From contig JAHFQY010000019.1 of the NCBI GenBank assembly GCA_023259065.1, forward strand, positions 2,386 through 45,384: 42,999 nucleotides of DNA, in the 5' to 3' direction. Source of the DNA: Nitrosomonadales bacterium. Its GTDB lineage: Bacteria > Pseudomonadota > Gammaproteobacteria > Burkholderiales > Gallionellaceae. Positions 28,675-37,954 of this stretch are shown one piece after another (the stretch's first letter is position 1; each line of letters starts with the position of its first letter). A program made the position numbers and the translations under genes. Under the pieces are notes generated by a model. That model did no database searches and was not told the DNA's origin. It saw only the letters and a program-made list of their open reading frames with translations.

Positions 28675-30750
28675 TCATGCGTTGCCTTCCAGATTCGGAT
28701 AGCGCACATGGTCCACCAATTCCTGTATCTCCTTGGACGGCGCTGCTGTCAGCAGGCTGCCGATAATCACCCCGGCAAAGCCAACCGGCATGCCGAAGAT
28801 ACCCGCAGAGATCGGGTTGATGTCCCACCACAACGGCGCGTTCACACCGAAGAACGGGTAGGTTATGTACATGTAGTACATGCAGGTACCCAGACCGCCC
28901 ACCATGCCGAGGATAGCGCCCATCTTGTTGGCACGCTTCCAGAACACACCCAGCGCCAGGGCCGGGAAGAAAGCGGAAGCCGCCAGCGAGAACGCCGCGC
29001 CCACCAGGAACAGGATGTCACCCGGTTTCAGCGAAGTCACATACGCCGCCAGCAAGGCAACAACCAGCAACAGGCCCTTGGAGATTGCCAGGCGGCGTGT
29101 GGTTGGTGCATGCGGGTCGATCATCTTGTAATACACGTCATGCGACAAGGCATTGGCGATGGTCAACAGCAGGCCGTCCGCAGTGGACAACGCAGCAGCC
29201 AAACCACCCGCAGCCACCAGACCGGTGATCACATAGGGCAAGCCGGCAATTTCAGGCGTTGCCAGCACGATCAGGTCGCCACCGATGGTGATCTCGGCCA
29301 GTTGCACGATGCCGTCCTTGTTGATGTCGGTAATGCTCATCAGCGTCTTGTCCACCGATGCCCATGCCGATACCCAACTTGGCAGCTCGGAGAAGCTCGA
29401 CCCGACCAGCAAGGTGTAGATATCAAACTTGGCCAACACTGCCAGCGCGGGCGCAGTGAAGTACAGCAGGAAGATGAAGAACAGCGACCAGAACACCGAC
29501 TTGCGCGCCTCGCTTACCGATGGCGTGGTGTAGTAGCGCATCAGGATGTGCGGCAGCGCGGCGGTACCCACCATCAGGCACAGCACCAGAGCGAGGAAGT
29601 TCTTGCGCTTCTTGTCGCGTGCTGCGTCATCCTTGCCGGCAAAAGGCTCGGCATGTGATGCGATGGGAGCAGTCTTGGCTTTTGCACCGTCAGCTGCTTT
29701 TTTCCATGCCGCCTTTGCCGCAGCAGCGTCCGCCGGGAAGTCGGCAAGCGCTTTGTCAGCCGCAGCCACAGCCTTGGGATCCGCTTCAGGCTTGGCCTTC
29801 AGGTCAGCCGCATCCTTTGCCAGCTTGGCCTTTTCTTCCGCCAGATAGGCATCACCGCCTGCTGCCAGCGCTGCCAGCTTGGCTTCAGAAGCTTCCTGCC
29901 GCTGCTTGAAGATGGCGCGAACTTCAGCTTCACGGGCGCCGTCCGGTGTGGTCGGGTCATTCAGCACTTTCTCGCGCGCAGTGACCTTTTCCAGCACATA
30001 GCCGTAAGCGACCTGCGGAACCGGGTTGCCGGTGTGTTTCACCGACAGCCACACCACCGGAATCATGTAGGCCACGATCAGGATGATGTACTGGGCAACC
30101 TGTGTCCAGGTAACCGCGCGCATGCCGCCCAGGAAGGAGCACACCAGAATGCCGCCCAGACCGACAAACACACCGACACTGAACTCCAGGCCGGTAAAGC
30201 GGCTGGTGATCAGGCCCACGCCGTAGATCTGCGCGATCACATAGGTGAACGAGCACAGGATCGCGGCGAACACGCCGATGGAACGCGGAATATTGCCGCC
30301 GTAACGCGCGCCCAGGAAATCGGGAATGGTGAACTGGCCAAACTTGCGCAGGTACGGTGCAAGCAGCAAGGCTACCAGGCAGTAGCCGCCGGTCCATCCC
30401 AGCACGAAGGCCAGGCCATCATAGCCGCTCAAATACAGGGTGCCTGCCATACCGATAAAGCTGGCTGCAGACATCCAGTCAGCGCCTGTCGCCATGCCAT
30501 TGAACAGTGCCGGTACACGGCGTCCCGCCACGTAGTACTCGGACACATCGGCGGTCTTGGACATGATGCCGATACCCGCGTACAGCAGGATGGTCGCACC
30601 GAGAAACATATAGCCCAGCACCTTGTTCGGCACCCCCATTTGCTCAAGGATGGCGACAAAAATGACGAAGGCAATAAACCCGCCGGTATAGAAAGTGTAG
30701 TAGCGCTTAAGCTGTGAAAAAAATTGTGCGTTGCTTTGCGTCGCGGCCAT
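28675..30750 (-). CDS. Sodium:solute symporter, VC_2705-like large subunit
   Basis: A 691-residue inner-membrane protein of the SSS family related to acetate permease ActP. The sodium-site region includes GMATGADWMSAASFIGMAG near residues 85-103 and LSTADGLLLTIANALSHDVYYK in a later helix. Between helices, residues about 251-384 form an unusually long Ala/Lys-rich hydrophilic loop. An EF-hand-like calcium loop, DINKDGIVQLAE, is at 475-486. It is translated from an ATG overlapping the TAA of the small DUF4212 subunit. A short-chain carboxylate such as acetate is the likely substrate, by family and not by proof. Confidence 0.9.
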   Translation of the reverse strand: MAATQSNAQFFSQLKRYYTFYTGGFIAFVIFVAILEQMGVPNKVLGYMFLGATILLYAGIGIMSKTADVSEYYVAGRRVPALFNGMATGADWMSAASFIGMAGTLYLSGYDGLAFVLGWTGGYCLVALLLAPYLRKFGQFTIPDFLGARYGGNIPRSIGVFAAILCSFTYVIAQIYGVGLITSRFTGLEFSVGVFVGLGGILVCSFLGGMRAVTWTQVAQYIILIVAYMIPVVWLSVKHTGNPVPQVAYGYVLEKVTAREKVLNDPTTPDGAREAEVRAIFKQRQEASEAKLAALAAGGDAYLAEEKAKLAKDAADLKAKPEADPKAVAAADKALADFPADAAAAKAAWKKAADGAKAKTAPIASHAEPFAGKDDAARDKKRKNFLALVLCLMVGTAALPHILMRYYTTPSVSEARKSVFWSLFFIFLLYFTAPALAVLAKFDIYTLLVGSSFSELPSWVSAWASVDKTLMSITDINKDGIVQLAEITIGGDLIVLATPEIAGLPYVITGLVAAGGLAAALSTADGLLLTIANALSHDVYYKMIDPHAPTTRRLAISKGLLLVVALLAAYVTSLKPGDILFLVGAAFSLAASAFFPALALGVFWKRANKMGAILGMVGGLGTCMYYMYITYPFFGVNAPLWWDINPISAGIFGMPVGFAGVIIGSLLTAAPSKEIQELVDHVRYPNLEGNA

Positions 30751-31013
30751 TATTCGTCCCCCTCGTGTACGTCGTATTCACGATCAAGCTTGCCCATCGC
30801 CCTGGCGTAATACCAGATGATAAGCACATAGATGATCAGGGAACCTTGCGCGCCCATATAGAATGAGAACGGGAAACCCAGAATCTTGATGGATTGCAGA
30901 TCTCTTGCGAACCAGCCGATGACAAAAGTGACGACAAACCAGATCGCCAGCAATGTGCCGGTCAGCCGGAGATTTTTTTGCCAGTACTGTTTATGTTTCT
31001 CAGTAAGCTGCAT
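30750..31013 (-). CDS. DUF4212 small subunit of solute:sodium symporter
   Basis: An 87-residue protein with two membrane helices (about 18-38 and 50-70) and the family blocks YWQKNLRLTGTLLAIWF, GFPFSFYMGAQGSL and YARAMGKLDREYDV. This family is found just upstream of VC_2705-type symporters and is believed to be an obligatory partner, as YjcH is associated with ActP. It is the first gene of the pair, divergent from the two-component genes, whose shared intergenic region is about 225 bases. No confident promoter was matched there. Confidence 0.93.
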   Translation of the reverse strand: MQLTEKHKQYWQKNLRLTGTLLAIWFVVTFVIGWFARDLQSIKILGFPFSFYMGAQGSLIIYVLIIWYYARAMGKLDREYDVHEGDE

Positions 31014-31238
31014 TTTTTTCCCCTGTTTTTATTGAGCATGAAAGCGAAACAACTACAGGCTCCTCCCTGTAACACACCTGATTCGCAAGCCGGCCCGATT
31101 CAATTCGGAACACGAGATCAATTGCCGTTTGCCGCACCGCCAATTAAAATCGACATTCCCTGAGTGGTATGGCGCTGCTAGCAGCTCCGTCCGCAGGCAA
31201 GCTTACCGACATAACCTTACGCGGAACTTACAGCAGAT

Positions 31239-31913
31239 ATGCGAATACTGATTGCGGAAGATGACGAAGTGCTGGCTGACGGACTGTCACGCTCCATGAG
31301 TCAATCCGGTTACGCGGTGGACCGTGTGGGCACCGGCCTGGAGGCGGATACCATCCTCAAGGGCGGGCAGCCCTATGACCTCATCATTCTCGACATCGAG
31401 CTGCCGCGCATGGACGGTTTTACCGTGCTGCGCAACCTGCGCGAACGCCACCAGCAAGTCCCCGTCATCGTGCTCACGGCACGCGACAGCGTGGGCGACC
31501 GCGTCAAGGGGTTGGATCTGGGCGCCGACGATTACCTGATCAAGCCGTTCAGCCTGCAGGAGCTGGAAGCGCGGGTGCGCGCACTGCTGCGGCGCGGGCA
31601 ATGCGGCGGCAACCCGCTGCTGAGTTGCGGTGCGTTGAGCTTCGACAGCGTGGGCAGGCGCGCCTCCATCGACAGCCAGCCGCTGGAGCTGACCACGCGC
31701 GAGCTGAACCTGCTGGAAGCCCTGATGCTGCGCTCCGGCTGGGTGGTCAGCAAGGAACAACTGCTGGAGCGCCTGTACAGCTATTCGGAAGAGGCCAGCA
31801 GCAACGCCATCGAGGTCTACATCCACCGTTTGCGCAAGAAAATCTCCCCCGCCGGCGTGACCATCCGCACCATCCGTGGGCTGGGCTACATCATCGACAA
31901 GCTGCCCGCCTGA
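31239..31913 (+). CDS. OmpR-family response regulator
   Basis: A 224-residue transcription regulator of the QseB/TctD type. The receiver has the acidic pair at residues 8-9, phospho-acceptor Asp52 (LIILDIELPRMDG), Thr80 and Lys102. The C-terminal winged helix (about 128-222) has LTTRELNLLEALM and IEVYIHRLRKKI and ends IRGLGYII. It should bind direct-repeat sites, very likely in the divergent symporter promoter region. The kinase gene follows 109 bases later. The target is inferred from location only. Confidence 0.94.
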   Translation: MRILIAEDDEVLADGLSRSMSQSGYAVDRVGTGLEADTILKGGQPYDLIILDIELPRMDGFTVLRNLRERHQQVPVIVLTARDSVGDRVKGLDLGADDYLIKPFSLQELEARVRALLRRGQCGGNPLLSCGALSFDSVGRRASIDSQPLELTTRELNLLEALMLRSGWVVSKEQLLERLYSYSEEASSNAIEVYIHRLRKKISPAGVTIRTIRGLGYIIDKLPA

Positions 31914-32022
31914 CATTGATGGCGGATCACGCTTCGCCCATGGCAACTGGCATATGCATGTGTTCACATCGTGCCATCAGCTGTGCAGAACATCCACTCA
32001 TGAGCCAACCGGAACAACCATC

Positions 32023-33405
32023 ATGAAAGAACACACCCCCTCGCTGCGCAGCCACCTGATGCACAGGCTGCTGACCTCGCTGTATGTGCTATGGCTGATC
32101 AGCACCATAGTCGGCTATTTCGCCACCCTCAACTACGCCAACGAACCTTACGACCTGGTGCTGCTGCACCGTGCCAGGGCAGTGGCGGAAGATCTGAAAC
32201 TGGGAAGCATCCATGAACGGCTGGAAGTCATCCCGCAACTTCCTGACGGCTCCGACCCAAGCATGCCGGACCGGATTGTTTATACCGTCAGTGACAGCGA
32301 AGGCCGCAAGCTGGCGGGCAACGCCAGCATCTCGCGCCCGCTGTCCTACCGTCGCGGCAAGAACGGCCCCCTGTTCAGCAACGGTGAACGCGAGGGGCAA
32401 AAGACGCGCATGGTCAGCCTGGTGTACCAGTCCCCCGTCAACGGCAAGGTTCTGCAGTTGCATGTTTCAGAAACCACCCAACAGCGCCAGGCTCTCACGC
32501 GCGGAATACTGGCCAACATCCTCATCCCGCAACTGCTGCTGATCCTGATTGCGGTGGGCGCCGTGTGGTACGGACTGAAGCAGGGACTGTCGCCGCTTGA
32601 ACGCCTGCGCCTCGAGGTGGCAACAAGGAGGCGTGACGACCTGAGCCAACTGGATGGCAACAGGGCGCCGGCGGAAGTGCGCCCCTTGATAGATGCGGTG
32701 AATGACCTGCTGGAACGATTAAAACAGGTGATGGCGGCACAGAAACGCTTTGTCGCCGATGCCGCCCACCAGTTGCGCACCCCGCTGGCGGGACTTAAAA
32801 CCCAGGTGGAGCTGGCCCTGCGCGAAGAGGACCCCGAGCACAAGCAGCGCATCCTGCAGCATGTGCTCACCAGCGCCCGCCATGCCACCCACTTGGTCAA
32901 CCAGCTGCTGATGCTGGCGCGCAACGAACCCGGCGGCCAGGGAGTCAACGCCTTTACCACGGTAGACCTGCACCGGATCGCCCGTGAGCGCACCACCAAT
33001 TGCGTGCTGCAGGCGCTGGAAAAAAACATCGACATCGGGTTCGAGGGCGACACTCAGGCACCCGTGCTCGGTGACGCCGACAGCCTGGGCGAAATGCTGT
33101 GCAACCTGATAGACAACGCCATCCGCTACACGCATGCGGGCGGGCACATTACGGTCAGCGTGGCCAATGAAGAGCGGGCCGTCACCTTGCAAGTGCAGGA
33201 CAATGGCCCGGGCATAGAAAAGCAATACCGCACTCGCGTATTCGAGCGCTTCTACCGCATCCTCGGCAACAACCAGAGTGGCAGCGGGCTGGGGCTGGCC
33301 ATCGTGGCCGAGGTGGCCAAACGTCATGGCGCGGAGATCACGCTGGGGGAAGGCAACGATGGCAGCGGCACCGCTATCAGCATCCGCTTCCCGCACCATT
33401 ACTGA
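32023..33405 (+). CDS. TctE-like sensor histidine kinase
   Basis: A 460-residue inner-membrane kinase. Helices at about 17-37 and 165-185 enclose a periplasmic 2CSK_N-like sensor of about 125 residues. The dimerisation box has the phosphorylated His249 in DAAHQLRTPLAGL. The ATP domain has the N-box NLIDNAIRY, then DNGPG and GSGLGLAIV. The ATG at 32023 fits the usual family opening (SLRSHLMHRLL); the frame is open 49 codons further up without resemblance. TctE kinases sense tricarboxylates, and this one may sense the symporter's substrate. No start-proximal AGGAGG is seen. Confidence 0.93.
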   Translation: MKEHTPSLRSHLMHRLLTSLYVLWLISTIVGYFATLNYANEPYDLVLLHRARAVAEDLKLGSIHERLEVIPQLPDGSDPSMPDRIVYTVSDSEGRKLAGNASISRPLSYRRGKNGPLFSNGEREGQKTRMVSLVYQSPVNGKVLQLHVSETTQQRQALTRGILANILIPQLLLILIAVGAVWYGLKQGLSPLERLRLEVATRRRDDLSQLDGNRAPAEVRPLIDAVNDLLERLKQVMAAQKRFVADAAHQLRTPLAGLKTQVELALREEDPEHKQRILQHVLTSARHATHLVNQLLMLARNEPGGQGVNAFTTVDLHRIARERTTNCVLQALEKNIDIGFEGDTQAPVLGDADSLGEMLCNLIDNAIRYTHAGGHITVSVANEERAVTLQVQDNGPGIEKQYRTRVFERFYRILGNNQSGSGLGLAIVAEVAKRHGAEITLGEGNDGSGTAISIRFPHHY

Positions 33406-33416
33406 CGAGGCCGCGC

Positions 33417-34127
33417 TTAACCTGCGGCCCCCAGCCAGCGCTGCCCCTTCTCGATCTCCTGCAACTGGCGGAACCTGGCCAGTTTCTGCGCCCGCGCAGC
33501 GCGCAAGGCCATCAAGCCGAGTTGCGCCGTTGCCAGTGCATCAGCCAGGGCATTGTGGCGCGCATCATTGTCGACATGGAACAGCTTCAGCCAGTCGTCC
33601 AGCGCATGGCATCTGCGCACCGGCGCCGGAAACAATGCCGGCATCACATAGGCCAGGTCGGCCCAGGCATGCCGGAAATCAAGGCCGAGATATTTTTTGT
33701 ACGCCTTGCGCAACATGGTCGCGTCAAATGATACGTGGTAAGCCAAGAGCGGCGCACCATCCAGATATTGCAGAAAATCCAGCAGCGCATCCTCCGGCGC
33801 CACACCTTCACGCTGCGCGCTGCCACCGATGCCGTGCACCAGGATATTGTCCTTGCCGCTCGCCACATCCTGGCGCAGCACTATTTCAAAACTGTCCGCC
33901 AGCACAATGCGCCCGCCCTGCATGGCGACTGCACCTATGGCAATCAGGTGATCGTTCGCCAGGCTAAGGCCGGTGGATTCGACATCCACCACCACGATGC
34001 GGCCCTGTTCCAGGTCGGCATCGCGATCCGGCGTGATGCCTTTGCGCAAGGCGGCCAGCCGCGCGGCATGCCCCGGCAACAACGCCGGGGCAGCAGGCCT
34101 TAGCCAGGAGAGCAATCTGGAAATCAC
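33417..34127 (-). CDS. DnaQ-like 3'-5' exonuclease
   Basis: A 236-residue protein with a DEDDh exonuclease fold: Asp48 and Glu50 (VVVDVESTGL), Asp135 (HVSFDATML), His191 and Asp196 (ARHNALADALAT). The first 40 residues precede the domain. It resembles the DNA polymerase III epsilon family but is not the replicative subunit; the long form suggests a repair or RNA-turnover role. Its GTG start overlaps the stop of the upstream DUF294 gene (GTGA), so they are made together. This exonuclease/DUF294 pairing occurs with ActP-like symporters in other proteobacteria. Confidence 0.9.
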   Translation of the reverse strand: MISRLLSWLRPAAPALLPGHAARLAALRKGITPDRDADLEQGRIVVVDVESTGLSLANDHLIAIGAVAMQGGRIVLADSFEIVLRQDVASGKDNILVHGIGGSAQREGVAPEDALLDFLQYLDGAPLLAYHVSFDATMLRKAYKKYLGLDFRHAWADLAYVMPALFPAPVRRCHALDDWLKLFHVDNDARHNALADALATAQLGLMALRAARAQKLARFRQLQEIEKGQRWLGAAG

Positions 34128-36025
34128 AGCCCGTAATCCATGGAAAGGCGGCTTTGCAGTTTGCGCGCCTGGCGGAAGGCTTCTTTCAGGATGCGTCTGT
34201 CCAGCTCGTGCAAACGCTCGGGGTCTATCAGGTTGTCCAGCGCAGCATCGCCACGCCCCTGTTCGCTCAGCGCATCATGGTGGCGCAAGCGCAGCACCTG
34301 TATGAACAATAATGCATCGATCCAGGCCTCGAGCTCGCCGGCATTGATGTTCAGCCTGGGCGCGCTCAAGCGCAAGCGCTGTATCGTGCTGGTATGCGTG
34401 ACACCCGCAGCCAGGCTGAAAATGCGCGCCGCATCCACAAAGGGCGTGATGCCGTTCAGCTTGAGATCCAGCGTGCGCTCCTTGCCCACCACGAAATCGC
34501 GCATCACCCCCAGTGGCGGGCGATTGCGCAGGGCATTCTCGGCCATCTGATGCAGGAATTTCTGGTTATCCCTGGCAATGCGGGCCAGCCAGGTACGCAA
34601 ATCTTCAGCCAGGTTCTGCGCACCGTAGAGCGCACGGAAATCAAAGAAGATGGAAGCATGCAGCAGGGCCTCTGGCGCACCGTGCATGATCCAGCTGGAG
34701 AACGACTGCTTCCACTCATCCAGGGACAGGCACCATTGCGGATTGGAAGCCATGATCTCGCCCTTGCACAGGGGGAAACCGCACAAATCGAGCGCAACAT
34801 TGATGCGCCTGGCCACCGGCAACAACTGCACCCGCACCTCCTCTGCCGTCATGCCATCGGGCACGGTAAAAATCAGCGCATTGTCCTGGTCGGTATTCAG
34901 CGTCTGCTCGAAACGTCCCTCCGAACCCAGCGCAATCCAGCACAAACCCGCCTGCTGCAATGCATCGCACAAGCCGCTTGCCGCACACTCCAGCTCGATC
35001 ACGCGCACCGTGATCATGTCGTTGAAGGTGGAGATGAACTGCGTCAACTGCTCCGGCGCCACACCCTGCGCCATCATGCTGTGCGCCATGCGGCGAATGT
35101 CGGCAGCGGCACCCTGCAACACTTCAACAGTGGTGGCTTCGCGGATGCTGGAGCCGATCTGGCGCAACCCCACCCGCTGCAAGGCAAACAGGTCTTTTTC
35201 CGAAACCAGCCCGACCAGGCGCTCATTCTCCACGATCAGCACATGGCGAAAACCGTGCCTTGCCATCACCAGTGCAGCCTCATGCGCCAGCGCCTGCGGC
35301 TGCAGTGTAGTCAACTGCCTGGACATGATCCCTATCACCGCCTGCTCCAGGTCTATCTGCGGCAGCACAATGCGCTCCAGCACATCATGCAGCGTCAGGA
35401 TGCCCAGTGGGCGCTGCTCTCCGTCCACCGCAACGATGGAACCCACTTTGGCCTCGTACATGAGTTCCAGCGCATGGCGCACGCTGGTCTCAGGCGCGCA
35501 GCTGACAGGCATGCGGGAAATAATCGCGGACAACGGGCTATTCAGGGATTGCTGCTCCGCACTCGACTGGCTGTACTGCGCCTGTATCAGTTGCTTGGAA
35601 TGTTCGAGCAGATTGGCAATGCGGCGGGTGCAAAAATCACGGAAGGCCGTGCTCAAGCCCAGCAGGCCGTTGAAATCGGCGGCTGCCAGCTCGTAACAGA
35701 AAGTGTCGCTGCCGGCACGGTAAACACCGGCAACCGGCCGGCTCGCCAGCAACGCCCCCAGCGGAAAGCACTCGCCCTCGACCAGTTCCAGCCAGGCATC
35801 CGCATCTCCCCCCTGCGCCACATTCTGCTCACCCTGCACCGTGCCCTGCTTGATCACCAGAAAGCGCTCCACCGCTCCCTGCTCGGGAGAAATGATCACC
35901 TCACCCGCTGCGTAATAAGCCAGGCTCATGCGCTCCAGCATCCACAACAGGTGCGCGGGTTCCATGCGGTCAAACGGGGCATGTGCGGCAAAGAAAGACA
36001 ACTGGGAAGAATGGATCGCGCTCAA
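34124..36025 (-). CDS. cNMP-binding, CBS and DUF294 nucleotidyltransferase-like protein
   Basis: A 633-residue soluble regulator. Residues about 15-125 are a cyclic-nucleotide-binding-like domain, two CBS domains follow (about 170-285), then a DUF294 nucleotidyltransferase-like domain with GSEGRFEQT at 367-375 and the acidic pair Asp379/Asp381, and a C-terminal helical DUF294_C part (about 480-620). GlnD uses a similar G-S-x-G-R motif to modify PII. The substrate here is unknown. The start is TTG with GAGGTG upstream; no better start exists. The CBS part would bind adenosine nucleotides and could report energy state. Confidence 0.9.
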   Translation of the reverse strand: MSAIHSSQLSFFAAHAPFDRMEPAHLLWMLERMSLAYYAAGEVIISPEQGAVERFLVIKQGTVQGEQNVAQGGDADAWLELVEGECFPLGALLASRPVAGVYRAGSDTFCYELAAADFNGLLGLSTAFRDFCTRRIANLLEHSKQLIQAQYSQSSAEQQSLNSPLSAIISRMPVSCAPETSVRHALELMYEAKVGSIVAVDGEQRPLGILTLHDVLERIVLPQIDLEQAVIGIMSRQLTTLQPQALAHEAALVMARHGFRHVLIVENERLVGLVSEKDLFALQRVGLRQIGSSIREATTVEVLQGAAADIRRMAHSMMAQGVAPEQLTQFISTFNDMITVRVIELECAASGLCDALQQAGLCWIALGSEGRFEQTLNTDQDNALIFTVPDGMTAEEVRVQLLPVARRINVALDLCGFPLCKGEIMASNPQWCLSLDEWKQSFSSWIMHGAPEALLHASIFFDFRALYGAQNLAEDLRTWLARIARDNQKFLHQMAENALRNRPPLGVMRDFVVGKERTLDLKLNGITPFVDAARIFSLAAGVTHTSTIQRLRLSAPRLNINAGELEAWIDALLFIQVLRLRHHDALSEQGRGDAALDNLIDPERLHELDRRILKEAFRQARKLQSRLSMDYGL

Positions 36026-36209
36026 GGCATCACCTCTATGGTCAGGTATCGAGGATGATTATATTTGAATCGCGCTTATGATACCTTGAGACTATCGCTT
36101 TACGACGACCTGCTGTTGCAAACGCGGCTCCAGCCTTTTGATGATGATCAGGAAACGGCCGCCAAGGTAGAATGAATTCATTCGATACAAGCGCAAGCAA
36201 GCATCCATC

Positions 36210-37331
36210 ATGGCCATCTTCCTGAGTATCGTCCTGCTGATCTATGGCGCCATGCACCTGTATGCCCTGGGCAAGGTGTGGCAGGTGCTGCCGCATTCCA
36301 CCGCGCTGGGCCTGGCCCTGCTGCTGCTCGGCCTGCTGCTGACCCTGTCGCCGTTCATCCTGTGGTGGCTGTCGCGGCTCAACTGGCACGGCCTGACTGC
36401 GCTGACATCTTGGATCGTCTACCTGTGGATGGGGGCGCTGTTCCTGTTCTGCAGCACTGCCTTGCTGTTTGACCTGGTGCGCCTGTTGCTGTCATTGCTC
36501 GGACAGCCTTGGCCGGCCAGTCCGCTGGCCAGCCTGCAGGCAACCTGGCTGCTGGCAGCGGCACTGCTGTTGTATGGGCTGTATGACGCGCGGCAGATCC
36601 GCATCGAGCAAGTGCACCTGGGCAGCAGCAAACTACCGGCCGGCAGCCAGGTGCGCATCGCGCAGATTTCCGACGTCCACCTCGGCGCCATGCTGGGCGA
36701 GCGCTTCCTCGCCAACGTCATCGACCGCCTGCGCGAACTGCAGCCCGACATCATCGTCGCCACCGGCGACATCGTGGATGGACAGGGTGACGATTTCGAG
36801 CGCCTGGCGCAACAGCTGCGTGCGCTGCAGCCGCCGCACGGCGCTTATGCCGTGCTCGGTAACCACGAATATTTCGCCGGGCTGGAGCACTCGCTGAGCT
36901 TCCTGCGCAGCGCCGGTTTCACCGTGCTGCGCGGCCAGGCCGTCAGCACCGCCGGCATCGTCATCGCCGGTGTGGACGACCCTGCCGGCCAAGCGCGCGG
37001 GCAGGAAGTGCAACTGAATGCGCGTGCCGCCGTCGCTGCCATGCCGCCCAACGCCTTCGTCGTGCTGCTCAAGCACCAGCCGGTGGATGACATCGGCACC
37101 CGCTTTGACCTGCAGCTCTCCGGCCACATCCACGGCGGGCAGATTTTTCCGTTCGGCCTGTTCACCCGCATGGCTTATCACATCGACTGCGGCCTCACTG
37201 CGCTGGGGCATGAGCAGTGGCTATACGTGAGCCGAGGCACCGGCACCTGGGGTCCGCCGCTACGCCTGTTCGCCCCGCCCGAGATCACCCTGATCACCCT
37301 CGGCCATCAGGATACGGCGCATGGCGGCTAA
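36210..37331 (+). CDS. Membrane-anchored metallophosphoesterase
   Basis: A 373-residue protein with four N-terminal helices (within residues 1-125) then a calcineurin-like phosphoesterase domain. Metal ligands are Asp155 and His157 (ISDVHLGA), Asp187 (TGDIVDG), Asn218/His219 (LGNHEYF), the later KHQP and LSGHIHGGQIFP. This arrangement matches the YkoQ/YaeI-like group; YaeI acts on UDP-sugar lipids, but the substrate here cannot be assigned. The catalytic domain should face the cytoplasm or periplasm depending on helix parity. The next gene overlaps its last 11 bases. Confidence 0.93.
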   Translation: MAIFLSIVLLIYGAMHLYALGKVWQVLPHSTALGLALLLLGLLLTLSPFILWWLSRLNWHGLTALTSWIVYLWMGALFLFCSTALLFDLVRLLLSLLGQPWPASPLASLQATWLLAAALLLYGLYDARQIRIEQVHLGSSKLPAGSQVRIAQISDVHLGAMLGERFLANVIDRLRELQPDIIVATGDIVDGQGDDFERLAQQLRALQPPHGAYAVLGNHEYFAGLEHSLSFLRSAGFTVLRGQAVSTAGIVIAGVDDPAGQARGQEVQLNARAAVAAMPPNAFVVLLKHQPVDDIGTRFDLQLSGHIHGGQIFPFGLFTRMAYHIDCGLTALGHEQWLYVSRGTGTWGPPLRLFAPPEITLITLGHQDTAHGG

Positions 37332-37794
37332 GCCCCTGCACCGCGCACTGCTAGCCGCCCTGCTCTGCGGCACAGCACCCGTGGCAAGCGCCGATGCGCT
37401 GGTGACCACTGCCGCCTCCTGGCATGCCACCAATCACGGCGGCAGCACCGGTTACAACGAGGTGAATCCCGGCCTGGGCTACGAGCACCAGCTCAACGAC
37501 CAGCACACCCTGGCGCTGGGTTTCTACAACAACTCCTACGACCGCAACACCGACTACCTGCTCGACCTGTGGCAACCACTGCAGAGCGCGACCGATTTTG
37601 GCACCTTCAAGTTCGGCCTCGCATTCGGTCTTGCCAGCGGCTACGAGGGCGACTCCTTCGTCCCGGTGGCCGTGCCCATGCTGAGCTATGAAAACAGCGT
37701 CTGGGGGCTGAACCTGGTCACCGTCACTTTCCCCACCCCGGTGCTGGTGGAACGCTCGGTGTTTGCCCTGCAGCTCAAGCTCAAGCTACCCTGA
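37321..37794 (+). CDS. Small secreted protein, outer-membrane beta-barrel-like
   Basis: A 157-residue protein with a signal peptide (basic MAAKPLHR, hydrophobic core, ASA-like cleavage near residue 24). The mature part alternates aromatic and polar residues in beta-like segments: YNEVNPGLGYEHQL, HTLALGFYNNSYDR, FKFGLAFGLASGYEG, VPVAVPMLSYE, WGLNLVTVTFP and a terminal FALQLKLKLP. This suggests a small barrel of about eight strands, loosely like PagP, but no PagP catalytic residues could be assigned. It overlaps the phosphoesterase gene by 11 bases and ends at a strong terminator. Confidence 0.7.
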   Translation: MAAKPLHRALLAALLCGTAPVASADALVTTAASWHATNHGGSTGYNEVNPGLGYEHQLNDQHTLALGFYNNSYDRNTDYLLDLWQPLQSATDFGTFKFGLAFGLASGYEGDSFVPVAVPMLSYENSVWGLNLVTVTFPTPVLVERSVFALQLKLKLP

Positions 37795-37805
37795 CGCGGA
37801 CACAA

Positions 37806-37837
37806 AAAGAGCGGCCAGATTACTCTGGCCGCTCTTT
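37806..37837 (+). terminator. Hairpin terminator after the beta-barrel gene
   Basis: A perfect 14-base-pair stem (AAAGAGCGGCCAGA and its complement) with a TTAC loop ending in TTT. It lies 12 bases past the stop. A weaker 8-bp dyad, TTACATTT/AAATGTAA, lies at 37871-37903. Confidence 0.8.
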
Positions 37838-37954
37838 GCAACACTCATCCCCACGTTGGGGATAGGGGCCTTACATTTCACATCCCGACCATTTCAAATG
37901 TAAAACCTGATCGATTTTTCTGACACATTCTCAGCCCCCTGGAAATATCGACTC

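Noticed and set aside
34394-36058. A 554-codon plus-strand frame
   Set aside because: It is fully antisense to the cNMP/CBS/DUF294 gene, which shows clear domains; composition is typical of a shadow.
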